From NCBI GenBank assembly GCA_009760885.1, contig CM019715.1, positions 25,717,472 through 25,781,471 of the forward strand: a DNA stretch of 64,000 nucleotides, in the 5' to 3' direction. The position numbers and the translations under genes were made by a program. Of this stretch, positions 54,035-63,269 are shown piece after piece (the first letter of the stretch is position 1; each line of letters begins with the position of its first letter). A model generated the notes under the pieces. It saw only the letters and a program-made list of their open reading frames with translations. It did no database searches and had not been told where the DNA came from. This DNA is from Achatina immaculata (lineage: Eukaryota > Mollusca > Gastropoda > Stylommatophora > Achatinidae).

Positions 54035-54720
54035 TGTTGTTCTATGTATGTTACTGTTGTTTTATCTGTGTTATTGTTGCCTTTGTTGTATCTATCTTAA
54101 TGTTGTTGTTCTATCTGTGTTACTGTTGTTCTACCCGTGCTACTGTTGTTCTGTCTGTATTATTGTTGTTCTATTTGTGTTATTGTCGCTGTTGTTATAT
54201 CTTATTTTTGTTCTTCTATCTGTGTCATTGTTGTTGTTGCTGCTGCTGTTCTGTGTTATTGTTGCTGTTATTACATCTGTTTTATTGCTGTTCTTCTGTT
54301 CGTCTTAATTTTGTTGTTATATCTGTCTTATTGTTGTTGTTCTGCGTTCTTGTCGCTGCTGTTCTGCCTTACTGTTGTTGTTCAATCCGTCTCGTTACTG
54401 TTATTCTGTCTTATTGTTATTATTTTGTCTCGCTGTTGTTGTTCTACCTATCTTACTGTTATTGTTATATCCGTCTTACTGTTATTCTATCTATCTTGTT
54501 GTTGTTCTATCTGTCTTATTGTGTTGTTATATCTTTCTTACTGCTGTTGTAATATCTGTCTTGTTGTTGTTCTAAGTGTCTTATTGTTGCTGTTCTATCT
54601 AACTTGTTGTTGAGGTTCTGTCTTATTGCTATTTTTCTATATATCTTGATGTTGTTTTTCTATATATCTTGATGTTGTTCTATTTCTCTTAGTGCTGTTG
54701 TTCTGCCTTGTTGTTATTCT
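54035..54720. repeat. TTG-rich minisatellite, about 21-24 bp unit
   Basis: Degenerate 'ttgttgttctatctgtctta' units over about 690 bp. Several plus-strand frames stay open as Leu/Val/Cys/Tyr-rich peptides that mimic membrane proteins. These are composition artefacts. Confidence 0.9.
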
Positions 54721-54744
54721 ATGTCTTGTTGTTGCTCTATCTCC

Positions 54745-55545
54745 CTGGACTTGTAAGCGTGATGTTCTTTGCGGCCGGTGCTGTGAAAGTGTTGAGGCGC
54801 TGTTTCTTGTGCAGTGGGGAAACGGGTTGCTAGTGTTATTTTTTTCAGTGTCAGAGTGGAGCAAAAATCGGGGTGGGGGTGGGAGGAAGGGAAAAGAGGT
54901 TGGAGGGGGTGGGAGGAAGGGATTGGGAGTTGAAGGGGATGGAGGTTGGAGGGGGTGGGAGGAAGGGGATGGAGGTTGGAGGGGGTGAGAGGAAGGGATT
55001 GGGGTTGAAGGGGATGGGAGGAAGGGGATGGAGGTTGGAGGGGGTGGGAAGAAGAGGATGGAGGTTGGAGGGGGTGGGAGGAAGAGGATGGAGGTTGGAG
55101 GGGGTGGGAGGAAGGGATTGGGGTTTGGAGGGGATGGGAGGAAGAGGATGGAGGTTGGAGGGGGTGGGAGGAAGAGGATGGAGGTTGGAAGGGGTGGGAG
55201 GAAGAGGATGGAGGTTGGAGGGGTAGGAGGAAGAAGTTGGGGTTGGAGGGGTGGGAGGAAGGGGTTGGGGGTAGGTGGGGTTGGGAGGAAGGAAATGGAG
55301 GTTGGAGGGGTTGGGAGGAAGGGGTTGGGGGTTGGAGGGGTGGGAGGACGAGGTTGGGCGTTGGGAGGAAGGAGATGGAGGTTGGAGGGAGTGCGAGGAA
55401 GGGATTGGGGGTTGCAGCCATGCAATACTTCTTTAGCAAATTTCACCGCTGTGTGGAAAGTAGCGGAGCATGTCCTGGTAACGGGACTGGGACTGTTACG
55501 GGGGAAGTGGGGGTGCATAATCAACGGTGAGGTGGGACAGCTTTC
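54745..55545 (-). mobile_element. Family H copy carrying a G-rich array
   Basis: The left segment 54745-54850 ('gttctttgcggccggtgctg', 'ttttttcagtgtc') and the right segment 55415-55545 ('gcaatacttctttagca', 'gaggtgggacag') together match the minus-strand order of family H at 41165-40890. Between them, at the site of the short C/G run in other copies, lies a 560 bp G-rich array. Confidence 0.6.
54860..55414. repeat. G-rich minisatellite, 30 bp unit, about 18 copies
   Basis: The unit is 'ggaggttggagggggtggga' then 'ggaagaggat'. Purine-only plus T, with several G3-G5 runs per unit, so G-quadruplex formation on the plus strand is plausible. Ten codons long, so Pro/Ser frames on the minus strand and Gly/Arg/Glu frames on the plus strand stay open. 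These are not genes. Confidence 0.95.
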
Positions 55546-55564
55546 ATGCATTCAAAACAAGGAA

Positions 55565-55909
55565 GACAGATAATTATTACAATGATTAGGACAGTGATGG
55601 AAGCATTTTCTGCCCGTATTTCTTACAAGGAGGATAGCATTTAATTTTTTTTTTTCATCTATTTGTTTCGCGTTTTTATTTGCCGTGTTGTTTTCGTATG
55701 TGATCCTTGAAAAAGGCTTTTTGCCGAAATATTGCATTGTTGTATGTTCTTCTTAATTAATCTGTACTCATCTTAGTTTCTGCCACTCTCGTTCTTGATC
55801 CACCGTCCTCATTCTTTGTATCTCTTTTTTTTTTTTGGTTGTTTTAAAACTGAACCATATACAACACCTTTATTACTAGAACCAGTTTTACCTCACCCGC
55901 CATATTTTT
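55565..55909 (+). mobile_element. Penelope-like 3' region, second family
   Basis: 'gatccttgaaaaaggctttt' followed by 'tgccgaaatattgcattgt' (55701-55739) is the hammerhead-like core. It is followed by 'gttgtatgttcttctta' and, after T runs, 'actgaaccatata' and 'attactagaaccagtttta', also found at 31156-31362. The coding part upstream is unreadable. Confidence 0.45.
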
Positions 55910-56880
55910 TTTTATCGAGATCAGTAAGTTTTTTTTTAACTGCTTGAATTTCTGTTTATGATTGTGAACAGATCGGTCTTCAGGTTGTAGCGAGATACAT
56001 TTCCGTGCAAGGCAGTATCATCTGAGATTACTGCTATAAACAGTTCCACGATAATTACAGAGACTGAATCCAAAGACCAAATTTCACGTGAAGGTGTTTT
56101 TTTTAAACCTGTTTAATTAAACATCGCTTCAATAACATAGTAACAAATAATAATAATAATAACCAATAGTTCATAAGAAAAAACAATATGGCCGGCTGAG
56201 AGGCCAATCGTGATCGTCGAACAGGAAACGGAAGCATGCAGACTTCCTCCGGAAGTTGGGTTTTATTTTAGAGCTTGCCGCTCGCGATGCTGCTGGGATC
56301 TGAAGGGAATGTTCTGGAAATAACTGACGAGATAGAAGGAGCTTCCATATCTGAAGAAGCTTTCATGAGGGAAGATGGAGTTCACGAACAAACAAACAAA
56401 TAAAAAAAGGAAAAAGAAAAGGAGGGAGAGCAGAGAAGAGAGTTTAAGTAAAATAACAGAGAGGATGACCTTTTTTCGTTTTTTTTGTGCCATTTAAAAG
56501 GGAAGTTATTAAGGAGATAAACTGGCAGGTCAAGAAAAGCGAGAAACAGAAGGTCAGTGAGAAAACTGGAGAGGGGAGAGGGGGGAGGGGTTTCATGATA
56601 AAAGATAAAAATATAAACAGAGCCGAGAATGGCTGAAAACAGGTAAACTTTATATAAATAATATACCTTTTCTCCTTAGCTTTCTTCTTCGAATTGTGTA
56701 TTTTTTTTTTCATCATCGCTGTTAACATTTTTCTTATCTGTTGTTTTTGCCTGTCGACGATTGGCTTTCCTGTTTCATTTGTTAGTTCTAGTAGTCTTAA
56801 ATGTCCCTTCGTTTGTCGCTGCTTTCTGTCTTGTACTGACGTACATTTCTATCTCTTTCTGTCAGAGTTTTCTGTATAAT
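55910..56880. other. No recognisable gene
   Basis: AT-rich with an (AAT)n run at 56146-56160. No feature supported. Confidence 0.5.
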
Positions 56881-56884
56881 TCTG

Positions 56885-57005
56885 TCACGATTCACTGTCT
56901 CGTTCTGTCACAAATTTATGTCTCGATCTGTCACAAATTTATGTCTCGTTCTGTCACAACTTTATCTCGTTCTGTCACAACCTTATGTCTCATTCTGTTA
57001 TAAAT
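56885..57005. repeat. Short minisatellite, about 24-26 bp unit
   Basis: Repeats of 'atgtctcgttctgtcacaaa' plus 'ttt', about 5 copies with drift. Confidence 0.8.
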
Positions 57006-57061
57006 TCCTGTGCCTTCCGTTTCGTTCTGCCAAAATCCTTCTGCATCATTCGATCACCTGT

Positions 57062-57511
57062 AAGAGTCTCTTCTTTTTCTTCTTCTTCTTCCTTCTTTTT
57101 TTTTTTTTCTTTTTCTTCTTCCTTTTCTTCCTTCTTCTTTCTTTCTTTCTTTCTTTCTTTTTTCTTTCTCCTCCTCGTTCTTCTTCCCCCATCTTCTCCT
57201 CCTCCTCCGTCTTCTGCATCATCATCATCCTCCTCCTCCTTCCTTCCTTTCTTTCTTTCTTTCGTTCGTTCTTTCTTTCTTTCTTCTTATTCTTCTTGTC
57301 TTCTTCCTCCTCCTCTTTCTTTCTTTCTTTCTTTCTTTCTCCTCCTCGTTCTTCTTCCCCCATCTTCTCCTCCTCCTCCGTCTTCTGCATCATCATTATC
57401 CTCCTCCTCCTTCCTTCCTTTCTTTCTTTCTTTCTTTCTTTCGTTCGTTCTTTCTTTCTTTCTTCTTATTCTTCTTGTCTTCTTCCTTCTTCGTCGTCTT
57501 CTTCCTCCTCC

Positions 57512-57546
<35 letters not shown>

Positions 57547-57715
57547 CCTCCTCGTTCTTCTTTCCCCATTCTCCTCCTCTCCTCTTCTTATCATCCTCTT
57601 CTCTCGTCTCCTCATCATTTTCTCTTTCTTTCTTTCTTTCTTTCTTTATTCTTCTTCTTGTCTTCTTCCTTCTTCGTCGTCTTCTTCCTCCTCTTTCTTT
57701 CTTTCTTTTCAATGG
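57062..57715. repeat. (CTTT)n/(CTT)n array with about 175 bp higher-order units
   Basis: A pyrimidine tract in which a complex block ('ctcctcctcgttcttcttcc', 'ccatcttctcctcctcctcc', 'gtcttctgcatcatcat') occurs near 57170 and again near 57345, with a partial, altered third copy near 57545. It borders a family H copy on the right. Confidence 0.9.
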
Positions 57716-57721
57716 AACTAG

Positions 57722-57925
57722 GAGGGAGTGTTCTTTACAGCCGATGTGATGAAGAAACTGAGGAAGTCTCCGGGAGAGGGTTGCAGCAGCAAATGTGTTT
57801 TTTCACTGCCTGAGTGAAGCTAAAGAAGCAGAGGGTGAGCGGTGCTTGCTCCACTCGCCAGAGTATGCTCGTTACTTGGAGCACCACTGGAGAGGTTGGA
57901 TAGGTTCTTGATCAGCTGTCTTTTG
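57722..57925 (-). mobile_element. Family H copy
   Basis: On the minus strand it shares 'ttctttacagccgatgtgat', 'gggttgcagcagcaaa', 'ttttttcactgcctga' and a terminal 'cttgatcagctgtc' with family H. Its tail side faces the CTTT array. Confidence 0.5.
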
Positions 57926-58274
57926 TTTCTCTTTATAATCAAGTGAAAGAGAGGTATTTAAAAAAATGTCATTTTGCGCCAGATTTGGCAGTATGAACAC
58001 ACATTTCACAGGCAGACATGTTTCCATTAACAAAAAGGCTGAACGGAATTAGAAATGACCAACATCGTACGAACGTTGACGAGGCCAGTCAGTCAGTCAG
58101 TCAGTCATTCGCATGTCCCTTGCGGAACTTTGCCTCCCTAACACACAATAATTAGTGTGTAAGTATACAACTATACACGAACCACTGCAGTAAAGCTGTG
58201 ATATCAAAATGTCTTAACTAGAAAAAAGAAACGTATGAGAAGCTTTATTACTTAACGATTACAATTTGGGAAAT

Positions 58275-58439
58275 CATTTAAACGGCCCCAATCACAGAGG
58301 GAAATCTGATTTTCTGGTAACAGCCATCAAAAAATGTCACGCAGGTGACACAAGCCGCTTAGCGCTTGAGAACCGCAACATTCAGGATTATGGGACCCTG
58401 GAACCACACGGATTAAACTCGCTATTTAACTTCACCTAA
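58275..58439 (+). pseudogene. Penelope-like polyprotein C-terminus (GIY-YIG end)
   Basis: 54 codons ending at TAA 58437-58439. The sequence DTSRLALENRNIQDYGTLEP then HGLN resembles the end of the GIY-YIG endonuclease domain of Penelope-like elements, where an 'E..WI..L.TL.P.GLN' motif is common. No catalytic residues remain. Assignment rests on this motif plus the element structure. Confidence 0.5.
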
Positions 58440-58845
58440 CATTCTCCTCTACAACAACTATAATCCCTCTCCACTAAGCTCCACTCCTTTCTCACTTGTT
58501 ACACATAGTTCAGAACCTCATCACAATATCATATTACAACCCCTCTACCCCAATTATAATCATCTATTTCATCTTCTCCTGGCTATGTTAACATTGCACC
58601 ACTCTCTCTCCCCTCCACGGTTTCCCCACCCACCACCCCCAGTTACGTCCCACCGACCACACATCATAGGTCTCCATTTAAACAGTCTCTACGCCCCTAC
58701 CATGCTCATTTCTGACACAACAGCGTCGGACAAGCCACATCTTCTTACAGTTACAGCTAAGTGCTCTATTCATTTTTGTAAAAATAGCATTCATGTGAAT
58801 CTATACTTTATCTCCTCTTTCTATTTCTTCGTCCTGCATGTTTTT

Positions 58846-58873
58846 GTATGATTAAGGCTCACGCCGAAACGTC
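58846..58873 (+). ncRNA. Hammerhead-ribozyme-like motif
   Basis: TATGATTA, then a GGC-TCAC-GCC stem-loop, then GAAAC and GTC, in the order of the hammerhead core CTGANGA / stem II / GAAA / cleavage triplet. The first CTGANGA box has two changes, so self-cleavage is doubtful. Penelope-like elements are known to carry minimal hammerhead ribozymes near their ends. Confidence 0.45.
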
Positions 58874-58972
58874 ACAACTTTGTAATCGTTAAGTAATAAA
58901 GCTGCTCCTATTTTTTTTCCCTAGTTTATTCATTTTGCCTCCCTAACAGCTCTCCTGTATGCCTCTCATTGG

Positions 58973-60067
58973 CTATGATCACTGTCTAGTACAGTCACTG
59001 CCCGGAAGGAAAGCAATGGCAAACTACCTTCTGTAAACATACTAAGAAACCATAACAGCAATACGACGAGGCCAAGAAAGAGGGAAAACTGAGAGATAAA
59101 AGCAGAAGATATTATTAATGACAACTTTTAGAGCTTCTAAAAAAAAACCTCATAGTCGATCCTGATAACTTTTTAGAATTCCAATATAGGGGACGTTCTG
59201 GTTTATGAAGTAGTATGCTCCCATCTAACTACTAATCGTGTTCACTGTTGTAGCGTTTCTTCAAGTAAGGATTTCAAGAGAGTTTCACTTTGGAACTTTA
59301 TGGTATGAATTTTAGATTGCAGTGGTCTTCTTTTTTCTATCATTTATATACAAGAAAAGAACAGTAAGGCAGTGCATCTGTCAGCAAAAATGTGAAAGAA
59401 TGTATATAAGAAACTTGTCCTTAACGTTCTTCTAAGAAAACACGGTATCTCTTTAGTATCTGTCCAGACTTCATATCCAAAGATCAGAATTACCTATAAA
59501 CTGTGTTGCGTAAAGATAAGGGGAACGATGATTAAAAAGATAAAAACTTATTTATCCCGATTTAGTATTTTCAGCTGAGGAAGGAGACCTCATAGGTGGA
59601 GCTTATTAAGAGGCATGTCAGGGTAAATCGTTGAGGTGACATCGGCATGGTCTCTTCTTCACAGACAGAAAGTTCAGCCAAAACATCATCTGCTATAACA
59701 AATAGTCAGAAGTTCTGCTTTTTCACTTCTACTATGTTTCGGAGCAGGAAAGTCAGGTACATAGTTTAAACAAAAGCAACCAGCAACGTCGGCGATATTT
59801 AAAGCAAAAGCAGCTAGCAACTTCGGCGAGCGGTCTCTTACAATATGGCTAAAAGGCAAGTGTTCTAGTCTTTCTTTTCTTCCTCCACGCTTGATCGTGT
59901 GGAAAAAAACCCCAAAGATTATAAAATGTAAACATAACAAAACATAATAATTACGTTACAAAGATGTTGCTAGAAACTGTGATGCCGCACCATAAAATCG
60001 ATTTGCGTCGGCAAGCACTGAACCGATTAAAGCGGATGAAGGCAGGTGACAGAAAACATCATGTTTT
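58973..60067. other. No recognisable gene
   Basis: Holds the dispersed repeat at 58995-59065 (see 50872-50945) and a roughly 31 bp direct duplication near 59770-59835 ('aaagcaaccagcaacgtcgg' and 'aaagcagctagcaacttcgg'). Otherwise unrecognised. Confidence 0.5.
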
Positions 60068-60250
60068 TTGTTGTTGTTGAATTACTGCGCATGCGCTAAG
60101 AAGTTTTCGTATTTCCGTTTGGAATGTTCTTTATCCGGAGAGCGGAGAACACTTCGGATAAACCGAGATGCGTGGTCACGTGTTGAAAGTTGCAGTGATC
60201 ACTTCCTGCTCCTGTTTGCCGCGGTGTTTCTAAAATTCAGGTCCCGACCC
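60068..60250 (+). pseudogene. THAP-domain-like remnant
   Basis: The frame 60068-60274 contains YFRLECSLSGERRTLRINRD then AWSRVESCSDHF (60194-60205 for CSDHF). THAP zinc fingers (C2CH) end in a similar 'R.DW.P...S.VCS.HF' block, with the last Cys and His as zinc ligands. The N-terminal Cys pair is unclear (CACAKK). It is short and degenerate, and could derive from a THAP-bearing transposase. Moderate to low confidence. Confidence 0.35.
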
Positions 60251-60424
60251 CAATTAGGACTGCATGGGATCTGATATAGACCGCGGAAAGATATGAAAAA
60301 AAAAGTTACAAGATTTTTCTTGAAAACTCTACTACTTTATGCTTTCAAACATAAATACAGCAATTCCCCGGGTTACAGAAACCCGATTTACGTACAAGCC
60401 GTATTTATGAACACATGTGGGCGA

Positions 60425-60735
60425 CATGGATGACGGAGTTGTAAGACGCTCAGTCTTCTAATCCGGCGGTACCGGGTTCAAGTCTTAGGAGTGGGGATTT
60501 GGCTTTCTGGTGCCACGACACCAAACAACAACAACAACAAAAAATAACAACAACAACAACAACAACAACAAAGACCCAGGGGTCCACCCAGCCTCTGAAA
60601 ATGATTACAAGAGAAATCTTGAAAGGTAAATGCGGCCGAGCGTGACAGCGACCACATCACCCTTCGCGTGTCGATGGTCCAGGAAATACGGGCCTAACAT
60701 CGTATCCCCAATGTGCTTGAATGGCATGGAAATGG
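60425..60735 (+). mobile_element. SINE-1 copy nested in the pogo-like element
   Basis: The tRNA-like head (60430-60497) has CTTCTAATCCGGCGGTACC and GGGTTCAAGTC, a reasonable B box. A (CAA)n run at 60525-60572 follows. The body has 'aaggtaaatgcggccgagcg', 'tgacagcgaccacatcaccc' and 'gcctaacatcgtatcccca'. Closest in form to 2670-2954. Confidence 0.75.
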
Positions 60736-60763
60736 GGATATCACCTACCTTAGCTCTCTCTCT

Positions 60764-61176
60764 CTCTTTCTCGAAACCTTAAGTGCCAAAGGCACATGGG
60801 GCTTCCGCAAGGGTTTTCCACAAACGCCTGTTCTTTGTCTTTTTTTACGCTCTTGCCCAACATCCTTTCTGTTATTCTTCTTCATGTCTCCTTTCGTCGA
60901 CCCTTATACCTGTTCCCCTGTGGTGTCCATCTTGGTGCTATTTTTGGTAGTGAGTTTGTCAGTCATTCGAAGCACATGTTCCAGTCACTGCCAACGTCTT
61001 TCTTCAATAATTGCTATCAGTGGCTTCATCTGTATTTCTGCCAACAAGATGTTATTTATTACGGCGTTTGGCCAGAATATTCTCCTAATTCTTCGTAAAC
61101 ACTTATTCTGGAAAGAATTCAACTTGTTTTTCTATAGTTTTGGTGTTTTTCCAGCATTCATTTCCATAGAGTAGTA
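60764..61176 (-). mobile_element. LINE-E 3' end nested in the pogo-like element
   Basis: The minus strand contains the LINE-E terminus ('cttaagg', 'gcacatggggcttccgcaag' seen in plus orientation) and a degenerate IALRW-type coding region, with an (AG)n tail appearing as CT at 60752-60770. It extends further 5' than the copies at 13858 and 32410. Confidence 0.75.
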
Positions 61177-61689
61177 CACATGGAACCGTACCTACCACCC
61201 TTGTAGATCCTATAACAAATAACAATTCCCATTACACCAAGTGGCGAGTATTCACAAACGGGCACTACTTTCCGGCGCGCATCAAAACATTGCGCGTCAA
61301 CAGCGGGTTCGTCGGTTTCTTGAACGTTATTTTTACGCATAGAAAGGCTCAGTGTATTCTGTATATGCATACTACATAACTGACGTTAGAAATGAACCGT
61401 ATCTAACTGTTTCGATTTACATACACATTCCGCTTAACGGACAATCTAAGGAACAGAGAACTCGTTCGTAAACCTCGGGACTGCCTGTATTAAAATGACA
61501 GCTATAACGGCGGCTCGTGAAAGGCATAGATACTGTTAGTTAATCTTTGTTTAATATCAACATCAATTTTTTAAATGATAAGCAGGTCTACTGCAGGTTT
61601 AGAGGGCCGCTTAAAACAAAGAACAAAAAAAAAGGGGGGGGGAGTGGGGCCTAGGACCGTGGAAGCAAACTATTTCAAATCACCTGCAG

Positions 61690-61915
61690 CCTCGTGGGTT
61701 AGGCTCTTGCCAGAGCCAGTGTCATGCCTTAGAGGCACATAGGGATATGGTGTTAGTGCCCATAATTTCCTTGACCTGTCAGCACACTAGAGGGTGATAT
61801 GGTCAGTATCACGCCTGGCCGCCTTTCTTTCCCCAACTCCAGAAGAAGCCGGGTACCCATTTATACAGCTGGGTGACTGGGGTGCCTCCGGCCGGATTCG
61901 AACCCCCGACCTCCG
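61690..61915 (-). mobile_element. SINE-2 copy with intact B box
   Basis: The minus-strand head contains GGGGGTTCGAATCCGG (61895-61910), a perfect B box core. The body has 'cacccagtcacccagctgta', GGTGATACTGACCATATCAC-type core, and ends near 'gcctctaaggcatgac'. Matches 5234-5403. Confidence 0.75.
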
Positions 61916-61924
61916 CCATGAGAT

Positions 61925-62215
61925 GGAGTAAACCAAAGACAAATTCGTTGGATGGCATGGAGAAAGCACCAGTGTAGCTTCCAAAGAATCAGTCATCCTG
62001 ATCCACAGCAGATTTCTAGGGTATGTTTTAAGAAGAAGCACAAACTAGAACACATGGTGACAAAAGAAAAACTTGACGTATTCAAGGATAAAGAAAACAA
62101 GATACTTGACAGAGTCACACGGGGCACGATCCATCACAGGTCTCATATCTTGTAGAAAAGAGCAAATGGTAGATGATTGTTTAAATCAGTGACGACCAAC
62201 GCCTGACTGGCATGG
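61925..62215 (+). mobile_element. LINE-C-like remnant
   Basis: Shifted frames give RFLGYVLRRSTN and a region matching VLRRSKLEHTVTIGKLE at 17070-17130. Strongly decayed, no tail. It adjoins SINE-2 on the left and LINE-A on the right. Confidence 0.55.
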
Positions 62216-62226
62216 AGTAGAGAGAG

Positions 62227-62298
62227 AATGAATGAATCTTTATTTTTAAAGGGTAAAGAATTGGGCACGCAGACTCGTCTTATTTTCTGCCCTTCACT
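62227..62298 (-). mobile_element. LINE-A variant 3' end
   Basis: A (GAAT)n tail, 'tctttatttttaaagggtaa' and 'agaattgggcacgcag', as at 17453-17567. Only about 70 bp, followed by GA and G runs. Confidence 0.75.
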
Positions 62299-62435
62299 GA
62301 AGAGAGAGAGAGAGAGAGAGGGGGGGGGGAAGAGAAGATATGCAGGATTAATTAAAATTTTCTTACCAATTTACTGTCAGTTATACATTATTTCTTTATA
62401 AACAAAATGCATCAAATAAACTGTGATTATGTAAG

Positions 62436-62492
<57 letters not shown>
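62436..62492. repeat. (CT)n then (TA)n microsatellites
   Basis: A CT run directly joined to a TA run. Confidence 0.95.
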
Positions 62493-62496
<4 letters not shown>

Positions 62497-62785
62497 TATA
62501 AAGTGATAAAATAAACTTTATCCACAACGGATTAACAATATAATATTTGGACTTGGGCCTTCGACAGACAACATGAGAAACAAGAACGTTTGGTCTGTCC
62601 AGAAACAGTGTGTCTCACAAAAGCTGAAGCTGGTCTCTGGTTTCCCGTGTCGCTGTGTAGGGGGAGCTATGGTCTAGCCAGGCTCCATCTTCTGAGTGTA
62701 TTATGTAGATGGCATCTCTGAAGGATGTCCTGTGCTGAGTATGCCTTCTTTCCCGCAGGCACATGCGTCTGTTCTGCCAGCTTTC

Positions 62786-63230
62786 CGTTTGTAGTACAGA
62801 CGAAGGTGTCTTAGCCTGGGACTTGAGCGGTTTCTTGAGAGTTTGTAGTACAGACGAAGGTGTCTTAGCCTGAGACTTGAGCCGTTTCTTGAGAGTTTGT
62901 AGTACAGACGAAGGTGTCTTGGCCTGGGACTTGAGCCGTTTCTTGAGAGTTTGTAGTACAGACGACGGTGTCTTAGCCTGAGACTTGAGCCGTTTCTTGA
63001 GAGTTTGTAGTACAGACGACGGTGTCTTAGCCTGAGACTTGAGCGGTTTCTTGAGAGTTTGTAGTACAGACGACGGTGTCTTAGCCTGAGACTTGAGTCG
63101 TTTCTTGAGAGTTTGTAGTACAGACGACGGTGTCTTAGCCTGAGACTTGAGCGGTTTCTTGAGAGTTTGTGGTACAGACGACGGTGTCTTAGCCTGGGAC
63201 TTGAGCGGTTTCTTGAGAGTTTGTAGTATT
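62786..63230. repeat. Minisatellite, 54 bp unit, about 8 copies
   Basis: The unit is 'gagagtttgtagtacagacg' then 'acggtgtcttagcctgagac' and 'ttgagcggtttctt'. Eighteen codons long, so the minus strand stays open as an 18-residue Arg/Leu/Tyr-rich repeat. It is not a gene. Unrelated in sequence to the 54 bp array at 7680-8385. Confidence 0.95.
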
Positions 63231-63269
63231 CGTCGTTTTTTTTTTTTTTGCTTTTGGGTGTTGTTTCAT

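Larger units (their letters stand above)
58143..58933 (+). mobile_element. Penelope-like element, 791 bp, 14 bp target duplication
   Basis: TTTGCCTCCCTAAC is present exactly at 58129-58142 and 58934-58947, marking the insertion. A 24 bp inverted repeat, AGCTTTATTACTTAACGATT plus ACAA, lies at 58241-58264 and its perfect complement at 58880-58903; Penelope elements often carry such inverted terminal copies. The plus-strand frame 58275-58439 ends in NIQDYGTLEPHGLN..., like the C-terminus of the GIY-YIG domain. A hammerhead-like motif precedes the right repeat. Heavily 5' truncated. Confidence 0.75.
58083..58972 (-). mobile_element. LINE-B 3' end split by a Penelope-like insertion
   Basis: The tail and terminal segment occupy 58083-58142, and the LINE-B sequence resumes at 58948 ('agctctcctgtatgcctctc') before ending near 58972. 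The interruption is the element at 58143-58933. Confidence 0.85.
60358..61487. mobile_element. Pogo/Tigger-like element with two nested insertions
   Basis: The left terminus CAGCAATTCCCCGGGTTAC and right terminus (reverse complement) CAGGCAGTCCCGAGGTTTAC are imperfect inverted repeats, each flanked by TA (60356-60357, 61488-61489), the pogo/mariner target. The inner flanks continue in pogo-like style (GATTTACGTACAAGCC; CGAACGAGTTCTC). Most of the interior is a SINE-1 (60425-60735) and a LINE-E end (60764-61176). No transposase remains. Confidence 0.65.

Noticed and set aside
54031..54613. Hydrophobic Leu/Val/Cys-rich frames resembling a membrane protein
   Set aside because: All three frames are open through a TTG/TCT minisatellite, and the peptides follow the repeat period.
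54637..55551. 304-codon Pro/Ser/Thr-rich frame on the minus strand
   Set aside because: It is the translation of the 30 bp G-rich array plus flanking family H sequence, with no start context or domain support.
61895..61910. tRNA gene suggested by a perfect B box
   Set aside because: It is the head of a SINE-2 copy followed by SINE body. No complete cloverleaf or acceptor stem is present.
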